Source: Pseudomonadota bacterium (GTDB lineage: Bacteria > Pseudomonadota > Alphaproteobacteria > Paracaedibacterales > CAITNM01). From it: 6,712 nt of DNA. Position 1 is the stretch's first letter, and each line of letters opens with the position of its first letter. The stretch covers positions 1-6,712 of the forward strand of contig JAPLON010000020.1 of NCBI GenBank assembly GCA_026400695.1, read 5' to 3'. Positions 6,002 to 6,712 of this stretch are shown piece by piece. Below the pieces are notes generated by a model. The model was not told where the DNA came from, searched no databases, and saw nothing but the letters and a program-made list of their open reading frames with translations. Made by a program: the position numbers and the translations under genes.

Positions 6002-6553
6002 ATGATACTTTCAGATAAGTGGATTCGAGAAGCCGCACAAAAACATGGCATGATTGAGCCTTTTGTGGAAAATCAAAAACGCGAGGGCATGATTTCATAT
6101 GGGTTGTCATCCTACGGGTATGATGCGCGTTGCTCTCCGGAATTTAAGATTTTCACAAACGTGAATAATGCGATAGTTGACCCTAAAGATTTTTCACCCA
6201 ATAGCTTTGTTGACCGAGAAACTGATGTTTGTATTATTCCTCCTAATAGCTTTGCCTTGGCAAGAACCGTTGAGTACTTCCGTATTCCGCGAGATGTTTT
6301 GGTGATTTGCTTAGGCAAATCCACTTATGCTAGGTGCGGTATCATTGTGAACGTGACCCCATTAGAGCCTGAATGGGAAGGGCACGTTACCTTAGAATTT
6401 TCCAACACCACCCCACTCCCTGCTAAAATTTATGCTAATGAAGGGGTGTGTCAGTTCCTATTCTTTAAGGGTGACCAACCTTGTGAGGTTTCTTACAAAG
6501 ACCGTTCAGGCAAATACATGAAGCAAACTGGCGTAACTTTACCGAGGTTGTAA
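6002..6553 (+). CDS. dcd: dCTP deaminase
   Basis: This enzyme deaminates dCTP to dUTP, which is then turned into dUMP for dTTP synthesis; it acts in the cytoplasm, usually as a homotrimer. The 183-residue length is normal for the family. It begins MILSDKWIREAA, as Dcd proteins usually do. Diagnostic segments are LSSYGYDAR (35-43), the nucleotide-binding GKSTYARCGI (105-114), and TPLEPEWEGHVTLEFSN (119-135), in which Glu132 of LEF is the catalytic glutamate. The end reads DRSGKYMKQTGVTLPRL (167-183), the extended tail typical of alphaproteobacterial Dcd. The start has a clear AAGGAA 15 bp after fabI, and murA begins two bases after the stop, so the three genes are probably co-transcribed. Whether it also has dUTPase activity, as the bifunctional DCD-DUT enzymes do, cannot be decided by eye. 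Confidence 0.95.
   Translation: MILSDKWIREAAQKHGMIEPFVENQKREGMISYGLSSYGYDARCSPEFKIFTNVNNAIVDPKDFSPNSFVDRETDVCIIPPNSFALARTVEYFRIPRDVLVICLGKSTYARCGIIVNVTPLEPEWEGHVTLEFSNTTPLPAKIYANEGVCQFLFFKGDQPCEVSYKDRSGKYMKQTGVTLPRL
6544..6547 (+). promoter_or_regulatory. Ribosome-binding site of murA inside the end of dcd
   Basis: GAGG lies within the last codons of dcd, eight bases before the GTG at 6556. It supports GTG as the murA start and suggests translation linked to dcd. Confidence 0.6.
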
Positions 6554-6555
6554 CT

Positions 6556-6712
6556 GTGCCAACATTTTTAAAAGTTCAAGGCGGCACCCCATTAGTTGGC
6601 AGCATTGCTATAAGTGGCGCTAAAAATTCTGCACTGCCTTTAATGGTGGCATCGTTATTAACGGATCAATCATTAACCCTTACCAACGTCCCTGATTTGG
6701 CAGATATTCGCA
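6556..6712 (+). CDS. murA: UDP-N-acetylglucosamine 1-carboxyvinyltransferase, N-terminal part (runs off the window)
   Basis: MurA transfers the enolpyruvyl group from phosphoenolpyruvate to UDP-GlcNAc, the first committed step of peptidoglycan synthesis in the cytoplasm. Only 52 codons are visible. Starting at GTG 6556 the product reads MPTFLKVQGGTPLVGSIAIS and then GAKNSALPLMVASLL, the typical MurA N-terminus. Lys23 and Asn24 in SGAKNSALP correspond to the substrate-contacting Lys22 and Asn23 of E. coli MurA. The later TNVPDLADI also fits the family. The start is two bases after the dcd stop, with GAGG eight bases upstream. The catalytic Cys/Asp loop lies beyond the right edge and cannot be checked. 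Presence of murA means the cell retains at least the first step of peptidoglycan synthesis. Confidence 0.93.
   Translation, partial: MPTFLKVQGGTPLVGSIAISGAKNSALPLMVASLLTDQSLTLTNVPDLADIR

Overview
The window looks like chromosomal DNA of an AT-rich alphaproteobacterium, most likely an obligate intracellular or endosymbiotic one of the Rickettsiales/Holosporales kind. The clues are the low GC content by eye, a FabI whose internal strings resemble rickettsial FabI from memory, a Dcd ending in the GVTLPRL tail seen in alphaproteobacteria, a small surface beta-barrel gene, and a very large Sec-exported protein with a eukaryote-like proline-rich tract. The taxonomic call is inference; no rRNA or other marker is present.

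Left to right. Positions 3-314 (+) are the C-terminal end of a gene that enters from beyond the left edge. It is a paralog of the end of the large gene further right and is followed by an intrinsic terminator. Positions 397-1116 (-) encode a 239-residue outer-membrane beta-barrel protein with a signal peptide and a C-terminal Phe. A 67-bp divergent spacer carries a perfect extended -10 (TGCTATAAT) for this gene. Positions 1184-5065 (+) encode a 1293-residue exported protein: signal peptide, two octapeptide repeats, a long mostly helical body, a formin-FH1-like tract built from three identical 30-bp units plus a fourth partial unit, and a C-terminal module shared with the left-edge paralog. A second copy of the same terminator follows. 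From 5189 rightwards lies a compact core-metabolism operon: fabI (enoyl-ACP reductase), dcd (dCTP deaminase) and the start of murA (UDP-GlcNAc enolpyruvyl transferase, running off the right edge).

The accessory part (1-5143) is the interesting one. Two copies of an uncharacterised exported-protein gene flank, in direct orientation, an oppositely oriented surface-protein gene. The 90-bp 3' flanks of the two copies (terminator plus the -35 part of the fabI promoter) are about 94% identical, although the adjacent C-terminal coding regions are only about 60% identical in protein. This suggests that the left copy arose from the fabI-adjacent locus, or that the 3' flanks were homogenised later. The large protein has the look of a secreted, host-directed factor, possibly acting on actin or profilin, but its function is unknown and this remains a hypothesis.

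The right part is housekeeping: fatty-acid elongation, dUTP supply for dTTP synthesis, and the first committed step of peptidoglycan synthesis, in tightly spaced genes read in one direction.
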